A stretch of 64,000 nt of DNA from Camellia lanceoleosa (GCA_025200525.1 CM045770.1:119575429-119639428), one strand, 5' to 3'; counted from the first letter of the stretch, positions 35,213-46,271 are shown. The notes: generated by a model not told the origin, from the letters alone. Numbers and translations are program-made.

Positions 35213-37274
35213 TATAGCGATTCTGGTTTTGACCCGACCCATCTTTTATTATGGACTCGGGTTTTATGATTTCTAAATGTTGTTCATGTCTTTTTCCCCC
35301 TTATTCTTGCTTGAGTTTGGCTATTGGGTTGTAGTAGTTGTGTTTGGAACAGGTTGGTTGCTTGGTTTGCAAACCTTGTGTTGTCCTGATTTTTGCTCTT
35401 CCGTTTTGGCGGCATTTCTTACACTTTAGCGGGCTTTGTAAACCCCCAGTACTTTTGCAGGTTTGCAAAACTACTGGGAGGTTGTATTCTACGCTTGATT
35501 GGCGTTTCCTATGCTCGAGCTGGTGGGCGCTTGAGTGGCTCTTCTTACGCTTAAGCGTTGGTTTATTGTCTACAAAACTACTGGATGTGTGTATTAATCG
35601 CTGGAGCGTTGTTTCTCGAGCTTGAGCAGTAATGCCCTTTTGTTTTGTGTCTTGGTGCTCAAGCAGAACAATTTATTGTGTCTGATGCTCAAATGTCAAC
35701 TCTTGTGCTCGAGCGGACTATGCATATATCAGTTCACGAAAATGACTTTTTACATCACTTTTTCAGATCTATTTCTCTCCAAATCCTAAAGTTGAGACCC
35801 CCTCTCTCTCTAAAACCTACCCTCTCTATACTTTTCATCTAGATCTAGTGATCTCTCCACTCTTGTGCCTTTGTTAAAAAGGTAGAGCACTTCGTGAGCT
35901 CTCTTTTCATCCGAATGAAAGTGGGTTTCGGTGTCTTTAAAGTTTCCCCTTTGCTTTGCTCTTCTTCTCACTTTGAGGTAAGGACTTTCTACACTTTTCT
36001 ATGAGTTTTAACTTGATTATTTGTTGATAAGTAAGAAATGTTGAGACTTGTTATGATTTTGAACAAACCTAGGGTTTGGGTTAAAATCAAAAGAGAGGTT
36101 TTCAAATTAACGTATTGGATAAGATTATAGGGATAGATGTGAGCTTGTGTTGTATTAAAATAGTTGATTTTGGTGTTTGGCATGAGATTGGGAAAAAGGA
36201 GGTTTTGCCCTAAAATGTCTTGAATAATTATTTTGTATAAATAATGAACTTGGTATTGGAAATATGAAATTGGATAGGTGTTTATATAAAAGGTAGAATT
36301 AGATATGTATTATCTCACACCTATGGAAATTTGGACAATTTACCTGTTATAAAGATTCTATATCTGTTTTGGGCTATCGGTGGAGGATAACTAGGATTGT
36401 TGTAGAAATTACATGTGGATTAGGCAAATTGAAACAAATCTCTTAGCCAATATCATTGAATATGATTATGATTTATATACATTGTACATGTATGGTGTTT
36501 GGGAGGAGAAAGGTGATGTACTTCATGTTTGGGAGGAGAAAGGGAATGTACTCCATTAAACTAAGTTGCCTATGTGTCTAGAGTGAAGTCTTAAAAATCG
36601 CGCGTATACATGGGTGTCGATTCCCGCGGACAAATTTTTCGTAAAATGGCAAACAAAAGTATTTTGTATGATAATTATATTGGTTGGAGGCCTATGGGAT
36701 GTATCCTCTGTTTGGTTGACTAAATAAAGTGGGAATAAATAATGGATGGAGATGTAAGTTTGATATAACATGGTGTTGGAAAAGGTTGTAAAAGATCTGT
36801 CATTTAGGAATTGAACATGTACATCATACTTATGTCTTTGTTAATATTCATGTATTGTGTTATATTGTTTCTACTGGGTTTTGGCTCACCCTACTCAGGA
36901 AACCATTTTCAAGTGCTAGTGACATGCCTCCTCCAAGGACTTAGCTTATGAGGACCTGGGAGGTGAAGGCTTTGTTTTGTTTTTTTGTATTTAATATTTA
37001 TACAAGCCTAAGGTTTATATGTTTGGAGTTTAAGACTTTCTCTTTTGTTGTAACCAAGCATAGTCTTGGAAAGATGTAAACCTGTAGTGCAGTTATTTTG
37101 TTCATCTTTAAGTTGGTATCACATGCTATAGATTTAGGATATAGTTTATGAATGTATATAGAATATATCTTTTTTGTAAATTAACTTTGATTAATGAAAG
37201 ATTACTACTTTGTTTATATCATTGCGTATATGTTGTCGGGAGCTGACTTATGGCATTTATTTCAGGGCATTACA
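35213..37274 (+). mobile_element. Solo LTR of the LTR-E/G1 family in C1 gag
   Basis: Starts TATAGCGATTCTGG and ends CAGGGCATTACA, 2,062 bp, with a perfect ATTAA target-site duplication (35208-35212 and 37275-37279). Removing it joins the C1 gag frame (…VDNSKIN with NDKEMAFL…). The GCTCGAGC cluster is at about 35510-35715, upstream of a TATATC-like box near 35725. No internal gag or pol, so it is a solo LTR. It is opposite in orientation to G1. Confidence 0.85.
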
Positions 37275-37355
37275 ATTAATTTTTGAGTTATCTACATCCC
37301 CATCTTCATGAGTGGGAGCGGTTTTAAAGGCTATTCCCTTCTTTTTCTTACTATC
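37275..37355 (-). pseudogene. C1 gag, upstream fragment
   Basis: Encodes SKDSKKKKGIAFKTAP then HEDGDVDNSKIN, which continues at 35212. Homology fades at about 37355, where an in-frame stop appears. Nothing further of C1 gag or its 5' LTR is recognisable to the right. Confidence 0.7.
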
Positions 37356-38548
37356 TTTTGATTAATATATATAGGGGCAAAAATGCCTTCCACGGATAAG
37401 GAAATAAAATTTGGACAGATAAGAAATTGGACAAATGAAAATTAGAACAAGAATTTAACAAATAAAATTTGGACAAATAAAATTTGTATAGATAAAAATT
37501 AGAACCACACGGACAGAATTTCAACAGATAGATGTTAATAAACATTAAAAAGGCAAAATTGAAAACAAAATGTCCTCCAAAATAATAAAACATACTTCTC
37601 AATACAATATTTCATAGAATGTACTTCTCATAACAAATAAATAAATACGTAGTGGATCTAATGCAAGGTTTTGAAAACCGGACTGGATCGGTCGGTTCGA
37701 CCTGTTGAACCGTCGACCGGTCAGGGTTCCGGTCCGGATATACTCTCTAAACCGTTTGAATCTAATTCAGGCTGTTCACATTTTAAAATTTGTCATGTAT
37801 ATCATACCTATGAAAACTCAAGTCAATCGGATATCAAAAATCACATGAACGAAAAGTTTTATTAAACAATAAAACTGTTTATTAAATTTTTTTTAATAAA
37901 CGGTTTTTAGTTCTTCCGATATTCGATTAATTTAATTTTTTACAAGTATGATGTATACGACAAATTCTAAAATGTAAACAGTTCGGATCATCGAAATTAG
38001 GCCCAAAAATAGACCCAATGGCCTATCAAATAGAGAGTCAAGAAAAAAATTCAAGGAGAGGATACTTGCTCAATAAAGACTGCCTGCGGACGACACCAAT
38101 TGAGACACGGGCGGTTATAACTAGACTGAATGTTCATTAAAAAGACATTGCCGTTTGGGTTAATTTTAAATTAATATTTGAATTAAAAAATTAAAAAATA
38201 TATTTAATTGATAAATTTTTACAATTCTTTTTTTCTTTTATTTCTTTTTATCTTTTTTTATTAATAAATCAATTAATTACTTTTTTTTTCTCTCTCCTCT
38301 CTTTTCTCATTCTCTCACATTCTACAAATCAATTAATTAAGTTTTCTCTCACACTCATCTATTTAACTAAAAAAAAAAAAAAATTTAAAAAAAGCTACAA
38401 AGCATCTCAAAATTATTTTCAAACCTCATAACTAAACAAATTTTTAATTTTCAATTTTCAAAGCTTTTTTCGACAATTTATTTTTTAAAATAGAACTCAA
38501 AGCTCAAAACTCTTTAAAAAAAATTAAACCAAACTGAGCTACCATTTT
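37356..38548. other. Unassigned AT-rich spacer
   Basis: No gene seen. It holds a run of irregular direct repeats around AAATAAAATTTGGACA (37395-37500), a G/C-rich block of CCGG and CGGTT motifs (37671-37735), and the foldback at 37772-37981. From 38160 it is poly-T and AT-rich up to the R1 LTR. The minus-strand frame at 37351-37602 is low-complexity F/Y/L. Confidence 0.5.
37772..37981. repeat. Foldback (imperfect inverted repeat), MITE-like
   Basis: Arms 37772-37835 and 37918-37981 are reverse complements at roughly four positions in five by eye, around an AT-rich centre with a further TTTATTAAA palindrome. The outer arm starts CTGTTCACATTTTAAAATTT on the left. A G/C-rich block with the near-palindrome GGTTTTGAAAACC precedes it. 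No terminal target-site duplication was identified, so the transposon class is open. Confidence 0.65.
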
Positions 38549-39301
38549 TTAGAGGATAATTTGTGTAGCCAAATTAAGTCGAACTAGGTGAAAGTGGCTT
38601 CAAGGCTTGGGCTGTATGATGGGCTTAGCTATGCCTTGAGAAGAGTTTAGTTTGGGCTGAATAATGGATTGAACTGGCCAAAGAAATTTGACTGGACTAG
38701 TAAATGCTCATATTCTTAGACCTAGTTACTTCCTAGAGGCGGTCAACACTTTGACCGAGCCACAAGGAAAGTCGATCAAACAAAATTGAGAATAAAGGTT
38801 TGCTTGAGCTAGGAGAATAGTCGCGCAAAGTCAGCATGGTGGCACATCGTGCAAACCCTGCACAACGCTGCGTATTACACAACTAGGACAGTGGCGGACA
38901 GAGTAAGGTAGTTCGGTTGCTCGGTAGAAAGCCATGCAAAAAGTTGTGCCATCTCACTTGGCTTGCAGTGAGAAGAGTGTTAGAAGATAAGCATTAACCT
39001 TTAGGAACGTGATTCCTATGAGAACTCTACAAAAGAGAGTTAGAGTCCTACTAGGATTGTGCCATGCAGAACTTACAAAAATTCAAACTAAACCCTAATC
39101 TCAAGTATTGTAATTGTTATTCCCGAATTCACAGAGCTTTTATCTCCTTAGTTTACTTGTTGACTTATGCATCAAAGGGGTTTTCAGTACACACCAACCA
39201 GCCAGCTTACATTTGTGATTTCAGATGTTACGTCGACGTTTGGAGGAGCACAAGCTTGATCAACAGGATTATACAAGTGAAGATTATTTCGTGCTTGTAC
39301 A
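38549..39301 (+). repeat. R1 5' LTR
   Basis: Begins TTAGAGGATAATTTG, comparable to TGAGAGGATAATTTA of R2, and ends CTTGTACA directly before the primer-binding site. It aligns along most of its length with 48890-49605 and in part with the R2 LTR (shared TGATCAACAGGATTATAC near the end). Confidence 0.85.
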
Positions 39302-39303
39302 AG

Positions 39304-39321
39304 TGGCACCGTCTGTGGGAA
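39304..39321 (+). other. R1 primer-binding site
   Basis: TGGCACCGTCTGTGGGAA, two bases after the LTR. The R2 site at 53586-53603 is TGGCGCCGTTTGTGGGAA, the form common to Tat-group elements. Confidence 0.8.
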
Positions 39322-39374
39322 GTTTTTCCTAAAACAAACCTTTTGATCAAATTTTCCTTCAACAAACTTTAATA

Positions 39375-41130
39375 GTGCACAACGAAGATTCGCCGCTTTT
39401 CGCCATTGATGGCCAGATGCAGGAAACAAATTGGAGGCGTAAGGATTTGCCTCTTACTCTCCCTATGGCCGATCTAGACCCTAAACAATGGAACCCTCAC
39501 AATGGCGCGCGAGAAAAAAAGGGTTTAAACCCTCACCGCTCTCGAAGCCCAAATGGACAAAGACGACAAACGAATACCCAGGTTCTAGAGGATCGTGTCA
39601 AAGAGCAAGACAAGTTGATAAGGACGGTAACTATAGTCATGAAGGCTTTAAAGTGCCAAGTAAAAGGCAAAGGCGTGGCTAGGGTGGAGATTTGCGAAGG
39701 ATGAACGCGATCTTGTCATTGTAGAGATCAAGATGGATATGCCACGACCATAAATTCTGGCAGTAGGAGTCTCAAAACAAGCGACTCCCAACCCAGAACT
39801 TCTAGAACTCGCCACTCCAGGTCTGAGAGTGCGAGGTCTGAAAGACCTTACACTGAGGGTAGTAGCTATCGACCCTCGCATACTCATTAAACATCTTCTT
39901 GATACACGGAATTACCCAGATAGGAAGATTTGCGAATTGCCTTGAAAGAGAAGGCACGAATGAGAGAAATTGCCCAAGCGAAGGACCCCCAAAGGGTATC
40001 TACTTTGCAGCGATTGGCTCCTAGGACGCAAGGAAGCGTCAAGCTTTCAATGCCAATGTCGCGCCTTATTTATGAGCCAATGGACAGGGCGCTAGCAAGA
40101 TTGCAGAGTTCACCGTTCATACCAACAATAGAGAACGCACCTCTGCCTATGGGCTTTAACCAGCCTAAGTTCACAATCTATGACAGGAAGTCAAATCCTT
40201 ACATACATCTTAGCCACTTTTGACAAGTCATGGCTATTTACAAAAGAAACGATGCTTTGATATGTATTTTGTTTCCGTCAGGCTTTGGGGATTTGGGTTT
40301 GACTTGGTTTGAGAGGTTGCCAGAAGGCAGTATTACCTCTTGGGCGCAACTCGCACAAGCGTTTGTTACCAAGTTCAAAACAAACATCAAAACACCTGGT
40401 GAGGTTGACCAATTGCTCACCATTGACATGGGTGAGAAGGGGACCCTAAAGTCCTACAGCAACAGGTACTGGGAGACATTCAACCCAATTGGTGAATGCC
40501 TCACTAACCTAGCTATTGCCCAATAGAAACGCAGACTTCTAGTTAGGCACAGATTGAGGAACTCTATGACCATAACTGCCTCTTACCATGAAAGCTTTGA
40601 TGAAAAGAGTGCACCAGTACATTAGGGTCAAGGAGGATGTCACCCACGCGAGGGTAAAGTCCGGTACAAAGGCGATGTCAGACAAGAAGTTCACAGTCAA
40701 AGTGAACATAGTTGGCAAGAAAGGAAAACCAAGCTACAATAACCATGGTGACCCTTCACAAAATAGTGAGGAAAACAAAGCAAGGAAGCTGAAAGTCAGC
40801 TATTACTACAGTTTTTAAGAAGCCCATCTACCGCATCCTTAGCGAGATACGCGATGAACTCTTTATTCGGCGGCCTACCAAATTGGAAGAAGCGCAAAGG
40901 GGTTATGTTGAAAGGTATTGGGGCATCGAATTGAAAATTGCACACTGCTAAAACAACATCTGGAAGAACTAGTGGCAACGAGCCACTTGGACCATTATAA
41001 TGAATGGAGAGTTTGGCCAACCCCTCAAGACAAAAGCATGCCTGACAGAATGCTAGTAGATGGTCCGCCTCGTGGCGTGATCAATGTGATCCATGGTATT
41101 ATTGAGCCTAAGCAAGTCTATGTGCTCAGA
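39375..41130 (+). pseudogene. R1 gag
   Basis: Collinear with R2 gag. The start codon has become GTG (39375, MHNEDSPLFAIDGQ-like frame). Next come an arginine/serine-rich region, LEDRVKEQDKLIRTV, and the capsid part at 39930-40526 with PKFTIYDRKSNPYIHLSHF, LTWFERLPEGSITSWAQLAQ, then AFVTKFKTNIKTPGE. Stops and frame changes occur at about 39702, 40221 and 40524. The zinc knuckle region near 40900 is lost to a frameshift. Gag packages the RNA; this copy cannot make a whole protein. Confidence 0.8.
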
Positions 41131-41133
41131 TAG

Positions 41134-41776
41134 ATGATAAAAAAGGCAGAGCACATAAGGGAAGTGCTAAGTGTTCAGCCGACCTTGACGAACAGGAAGA
41201 CAGAGGCGAATAATGTGATTTTTTTCTCTGATAGAGACCTAACAAGGTTGCAAAACCCCCATAACAACGCGCTGGTGGTTACTTTGTGTGTCAAGAATTT
41301 TGATATCAAAAGGATCTTGATTGATCAGGAGAGTTCATACGAAATTATGTACTACGAAACCTTCAAGCAATTGAAGCTAAATGACAGAGACTTGGCGCCA
41401 ACCACTTTTTCCTTTGTGGGCTTCAACTCTATGCCAGAATAGCCAATTAGCAAGATCATTCTTCCAGTCAAAGCTAGCTCGATGGTCAAACAAGTGGAGT
41501 TTTGGGTTTTGAAGGTCCCATCTACATACAACATCATCCTTGAGAGAGCATGGTTGCATGCCATGCGAGTCGTAAGATCAACCTACCATTGAATAATGCA
41601 GTTCCCAAACGAAGCCAAAGTGATCGAGGAGATCTTGGGAGACCAAATCATGTCCAAGCAATGTTTCGTGACAGTAAACGACAGTCATGCTGCCAAAAGA
41701 TTCGCACAGATGGTTAAAGAACCAAAAAAACAAAGAGATGTTCAAAGACATCGACAAGGCAGTTGAATAGAAGGCC
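41134..41776 (+). pseudogene. R1 protease
   Basis: Contains LVVTLCVKNFDIKRILID followed by QESSYEIMYYETFKQL. The usual D-x-G-S-S catalytic motif reads D-Q-E-S-S, so the glycine is lost. The frame then passes a stop after GFNSMPE, keeps VKQVEFWVLKVPSTYNIILE, and shifts frame near an A-run at about 41726. Confidence 0.8.
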
Positions 41777-42079
41777 GTGGAGGAGTTAGGGGAAGTAAGG
41801 GTTGATGAGAGCGACCCAGAGAAGTTCTTTTTGCTCGGTTTATCTCTATCTAGCACTGAGAGAAAGAAGATAATAGATTTTTTGATCTCCAATCTCGAAG
41901 TGTTTGCATGGACGATATACGACATGCCTGGCATTGATTCAAACTTCATTTATCATCAACTCAATGACAACCCTGCTGTTAGACCGGTTATACAAAGAAC
42001 TCACAGATCGGCTATACACTACGCCAAAGTAGTGGCTGAAGTAGGGAACCTACTAAAGGCGGGAGCAATTAGAGAAATC
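41777..42079 (+). pseudogene. R1 reverse transcriptase, N-terminal part
   Basis: Frame EELGEVRVDESDPEKFFLLG, then IDFLISNLEVFAWTIYDMPG and KAGAIREI, cut exactly at the CACTA end. The next codons ([15 protein letters not shown]) resume at 46895. The matching part of R2 is at 56076-56400. Confidence 0.85.
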
Positions 42080-42084
42080 CACTA

Positions 42085-42540
42085 CAACAAATTACACTTT
42101 CAACGACTAAATTTTTAGTTACCAAGAGTCAATTTTTTAGTTGCCAAATATTTCTACCGACTAAAATTTTTGATCACCTGTTTGGTCATTGACTAATTGT
42201 CGACAAAAGAATTGGCGACTAATTTTTTTTAGTCGCTGAAAATCGCCAATTTGTGACTAAAAATTTAGTCGCCCAAAAGAACATATTTAGTCACCAAAAA
42301 GAAAATATTTTTCATCTTCATTTTTTTAGCTACCAATTTTTCAATCACTAAAAACGTCTCTCCTTTTTGGCTACCAATTTTTAGTTGCTAAAATTATGGT
42401 GCTTCTTTTTAGCTACTAATTTTTTAGTCGCCAAAAACTTTAATTTTTTTTGGCGGCTAACTGTTTAGTAGCCAACAAGTTCTCTTTTTATTTTTTGGCT
42501 ACTAAATGTTTAGTCGTCAAAAGCTCTATTTATTAATTTT
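42085..42540. repeat. CACTA left subterminal repeats
   Basis: Many copies of TTTAGTCGCCAAAA-like and GACTAAA motifs in both orientations. In CACTA elements these are the transposase-binding subterminal arrays. Confidence 0.8.
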
Positions 42541-43790
42541 TTTAAAATGCACAAATTGAATATTTTTCATTAATTTCTAAATTATATGCATTCCATTATC
42601 AATGAAACTTGTAACATATACATATACAGAATAGTACATCTATCAGTTATAATCTAAATCCATTATCAATAATACCCTTTTCATTATCAACTATCTAAAA
42701 ACTTTGACTTGTAACATCATATTCCAAATATCATACAAATCCATACCAACCAAGTATAATCTACCTTAATTAAATATTACATACAAAAATACTAAACTTC
42801 CAAAATAGAGGATTGTACAAAAATAAATATCTTCCATATACAAAACAAATGCTCTTCCAAGGATTTGAAATTATTTTGCTGTAAGTATGCCCAGGCCAAG
42901 TTCCCCAATAATCTGTTCTTCCAAAAATAGTTTTCACTTTAATGTGGAAGCATTTCAATCTGTTCTTCAATCCTACTAGATCTCTGCAATAACATGAAAA
43001 TGTATACTCAAAGATTTGTTTTGATCACCAAGTAATTAAAGAGAGTATTCAACATGTCAAACTATAACTACTCGGCTAAATGGGAAAGAGAAAACAGGGG
43101 GGGGGAAAGTTTTTTTATTAGGATCATTGTAGAACTAAAACCCCTTACAATGAAGATTCAAGAAACTACTAAAATGTTATTTTAAATTCATCACGACAAA
43201 AGTTGCATTTCCGAATGTTATGAAAATCACATGAGTCATCCATACACAAAAGTTGCATTTCCAAATTCTCCTAATTGTTACCAGAGACCTGATTGAGACC
43301 CCCATTTCACCCCACACCCCCCATAACCCACACACACACACGTGGGGGTTGGTCATTGGTGAAAAAAAAAACAAACAAACAAAAAACTGACCAATCAGCA
43401 CCCACTGGGGGTGCTAGGGGTCTCTCCCAGTGGGGGTCCAAAGCTGTTCCCTTGTTACCAACAAAATTCACATCAGATCAACAGCTATATCTATGGTGAT
43501 ACAGAAGGTCAGATTTGAAGAAATGTGTGTACCTTGTAGAGTTCAACTAGCACATTGTCAAGAGATTCCTGAGATTCAAGGGAGCATAGATAGCGGAAAG
43601 ATGGAAAATTCAGCTTTCATTTATCATTTTCGAAAAATATGCATAAAATTCAAACAATATCAATGCCCAGCTCTTTAACCCACAATAGTAATCAAGGCTT
43701 GGCTTAAAGCCATTCTCCTAGAAAACTGATCTTTAACTCACCATTTATTGATTTATCATATAAAATTAACCAAATTTATGTTGGTTCAGA

Positions 43791-43918
43791 ATGGGAAGAA
43801 TTTATTAACCCACCCATGCTATGGAAAGTATGGGAAGAATTTATTAATCCACCCATGTATAAAACTTATTGCTTAAAGACAAAGGAAAGTATGGGAAGAA
43901 TTTATTAATCCACCCATG
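43791..43918 (+). repeat. 28-bp repeat, three spaced copies
   Basis: ATGGGAAGAATTTATTAA followed by (T/C)CCACCCATG at 43791-43818, 43830-43857 and 43891-43918. It lies inside the CACTA element, in a stretch without a recognised gene. Confidence 0.85.
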
Positions 43919-44679
43919 CTATCATCAAGACAATGATGGATTGAAGTGAGAGAAACAAGTAGACATCAGCAAATATCAACAATCAATCTAATCTATTAAT
44001 AGTTCCTCTCCCTCTTCCAAAATCCTATGAGCTTGTTTTCTAAATTTTTGATTTGATTATAAGAACTGCTGATGGCATTCATGAAGTACCATCAGTAATG
44101 CAATATTTTCTAAAGGGGTTTCAAAACCTCTTCACTGCAACAAGGATTGCTATGTCCAATTTTAGCAATCCGTCACTAGCATTTGAACCCTTGAACTCAG
44201 GTGTGCATGGGATCATACTCAAGAGCAACAGGCTCAAGGAAGGCTAGTTTGGATTAGTATGTCCAAACTGCAATAAATAGGATTGTTCATTCAAATAGGA
44301 GTGTTGCTACCTACAGCCAATAAACCACCTACAAGCAAAATAAATAATAAGCCATCATCAACAAAAAAATTATAGACAAGTTTTCATTATAGACAGGTTT
44401 TTTAGTAGAGTACCAATTAGTTGACAGAGAATGACTATTAATATTGATTCTTTAAATTCCTTCACACTCTAGAAACCAATTTCCCAGCAGGAAAAGAAAT
44501 AAAAAGAAAAAGGAAAAGAGAAGAAAAACTGGTGTTAAGTTTTTCAGTAATTACACCACAGGAGCATTTCTACTTTTCTTGTTAATTATTACCATGTGCA
44601 ATGATAAATGCTAGTTCAATTTTTAACCAATATATAGTACTGTAATTTTCCAGTTTTCAACTAACTATGATTCTTGCAG

Positions 44680-45056
44680 ACAAGAAGTTATTGTGACTTC
44701 ATCTGTTTTGGCATGTGAGATAATAAAGGTTTTCTCCTTCATCTTTTGTTTTGCACTCCATCTTTGATTTTTTCTGACATACATTGAAGGAAATATATTT
44801 TTTATTTGCTTACAGGTTATTTTTGCTCTTATACTCATTATAAGAGATGGTGGTTTGAGGAGAGTCGTTTGAGGAGACCATTCAAGGGGTGGACTTTAGT
44901 TGGTTCATTGATTACATTAGGATTGCAAGCAGCTATTTATGCGCTGCAAAACAGTCAGCTGCAGATTTCATACAAAAATCTTGATTCCCTCACATTCTCA
45001 GTGCTGAACCAGACAAAACTCTTTTTCACTGCTCTGTTTACATACATAATACTGAG
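44680..45056 (+). pseudogene. Captured fragment of a ROCK1-like nucleotide-sugar transporter gene
   Basis: Two exons with a normal intron. Exon 44680-44728 follows TTCTTGCAG and encodes QEVIVTSSVLACEIIK; a GT-AG intron runs 44729-44815; exon 44816-45056 ends before GTATGT. The second exon encodes VIFALILIIRDGGLRR, then, after a frame change, FKGWTLVGSLITLGLQAAIY and the blocks LDSLTFSVLNQTKLFFTALF and TYIILR. This matches the start of the plant ER/Golgi UDP-N-acetylhexosamine/CMP-sialic-acid transporter-like family (ROCK1 in Arabidopsis) by recall. A 14-base tandem duplication (GTTTGAGGAGA repeated) causes the frame change. Intron retention shows capture from genomic DNA. Only a small part of the gene is present, so no transporter can be made. 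Confidence 0.8.
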
Positions 45057-45929
45057 GTATGTTTTTCTAGATCTTCAACTTGAAGGCAAGTGGGTTAGTC
45101 TATTGGCTAAGATTTTTATGTCAATAAATAATAATTTTTTTTGTTGATAATGGCTTATCAATTTGAAAACCTGTCTGAAAAAATAATATGATTCATTTGT
45201 GGTTGGTTTGACACTAATCAGAAAGCACACACACTTAGTATAACAGTTACAGAACTCTGATTCAAATTAAGGAAATAGAATACTGCCTTACCGAATCTGA
45301 TGTTGATTCTTGCTTCGGAATGAAGTGCCGTAACATAAAATTTCTATAAAAAAAAAAAAACTCACAAAATGCTTGGGACCAAGTTGAGGAATGTCAAATT
45401 AATAGCACTTACAAGTGAACCTGCAAGAACACCACAAGTTTCCAAATTTTTGTCTGTATTTGACTTCGCCATCTTCATGAAACTATCCATCAATTTTGTT
45501 GAGTGCAAAGATATATAGGTAGGGAAAGGAAGAGACAATATTTTCTTCAGTTGTTACAGCTTAACTATTGCATAAAACTAAAATTGAGAAGTTTTTGATG
45601 TTGAGTTAGCACAGCTGAAATCTTTTAGATTTGATCGTTCATAATTCAATGTTAAATCCTAAAGGTTAAATTTGTCCATTGCGATTAAAACCCAAAATCA
45701 CCTTGCAAGAATTATCTTTACATTCAGTGATAAGTCAAGTTTCTCCGACTTAATATAACCTTTTCAAACCAAATTCACTCCATAGAAGATTCACTATAAA
45801 CTTTCCCGCAAACCATGTGCAATCACTCAAATGATAAGGGGACTATCAAACTCTCCCCTTAGCCATACGCTCACATAATAAATTTATCATGCTGGAGGAA
45901 AAGTTAAGTTCAAGATATAATAAACAACA

Positions 45930-45930
45930 G

Positions 45931-45966
<36 letters not shown>
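45930..45966 (+). repeat. (GA)n tract
   Basis: About 28 bases of GA repeat in the CACTA element. A second (GA)n tract at about 46240-46270 lies against the dioxygenase fragment. Confidence 0.85.
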
Positions 45967-45969
<3 letters not shown>

Positions 45970-46039
45970 CTCACAATGTGCAATTGCAATGGAGATTCTG
46001 AAGACGGTAAACCATCAGGTAATGAATTATCCAGAAGGA

Positions 46040-46236
46040 TTATTTAGATGGAGGATGAAGAACAACACACCGACTCTCCTCAAAGAACAACACACCGACT
46101 CTTCTTATCTCTTTCAGCAATTGGATAGGAACACCATGGTTCGTCACGTGAAACGCACCCCAATCTTTGCCGGCTCGATCCAGCTCCGCCTGAAGGTCGG
46201 CCCTGGTGGCGCCAAGGTCAATCGCCGGAACGCAAG

Positions 46237-46250
<14 letters not shown>
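46040..46250 (-). pseudogene. Captured fragment of a 2-oxoglutarate/Fe(II) dioxygenase gene
   Basis: Minus-strand frame VPAIDLGATRADLQAELDRA, then WGAFHVTNHGVPIQLLKEIR and a LFFEES-like end. This is the N-terminal (DIOX_N) domain of plant 2-oxoglutarate-dependent dioxygenases, with the WGxFxVxNHG signature. The gibberellin 3-oxidase group is the closest I can recall, but the assignment within the family is uncertain. The iron-binding H-x-D...H core is not present in the fragment. The frame upstream of the domain is a (GA)n tract read as S/L repeats, so the native start is missing. Confidence 0.7.

Positions 46251-46271
<21 letters not shown>

Larger units (their letters stand above)
17156..37355 (-). 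mobile_element. C1: SIRE-like Ty1/copia element, interrupted twice, 5' end missing
   Basis: Read on the minus strand from right to left: gag (37355-37275 then 35212-34200), protease (about 34170), GAG-pre-integrase and integrase (34164-32970), RT (32960-31539), RNase H (19462-19068), a 3' non-coding tail and the 3' LTR (18432-17156). This PR-INT-RT-RH order is diagnostic of Ty1/copia. The pre-zinc-knuckle acidic segment, two CCHC knuckles and the purine tract next to the LTR fit the Sirevirus branch. The frame is continuous across a 12 kb insertion in RNase H and a 2 kb solo LTR in gag. The 5' LTR and the start of gag are not visible beyond 37355. Confidence 0.85.

Noticed and set aside
44053..44247. 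64-codon frame inside the CACTA element as a third captured gene
   Set aside because: No recognised family, and no splice signals that would join it to the transporter exons.
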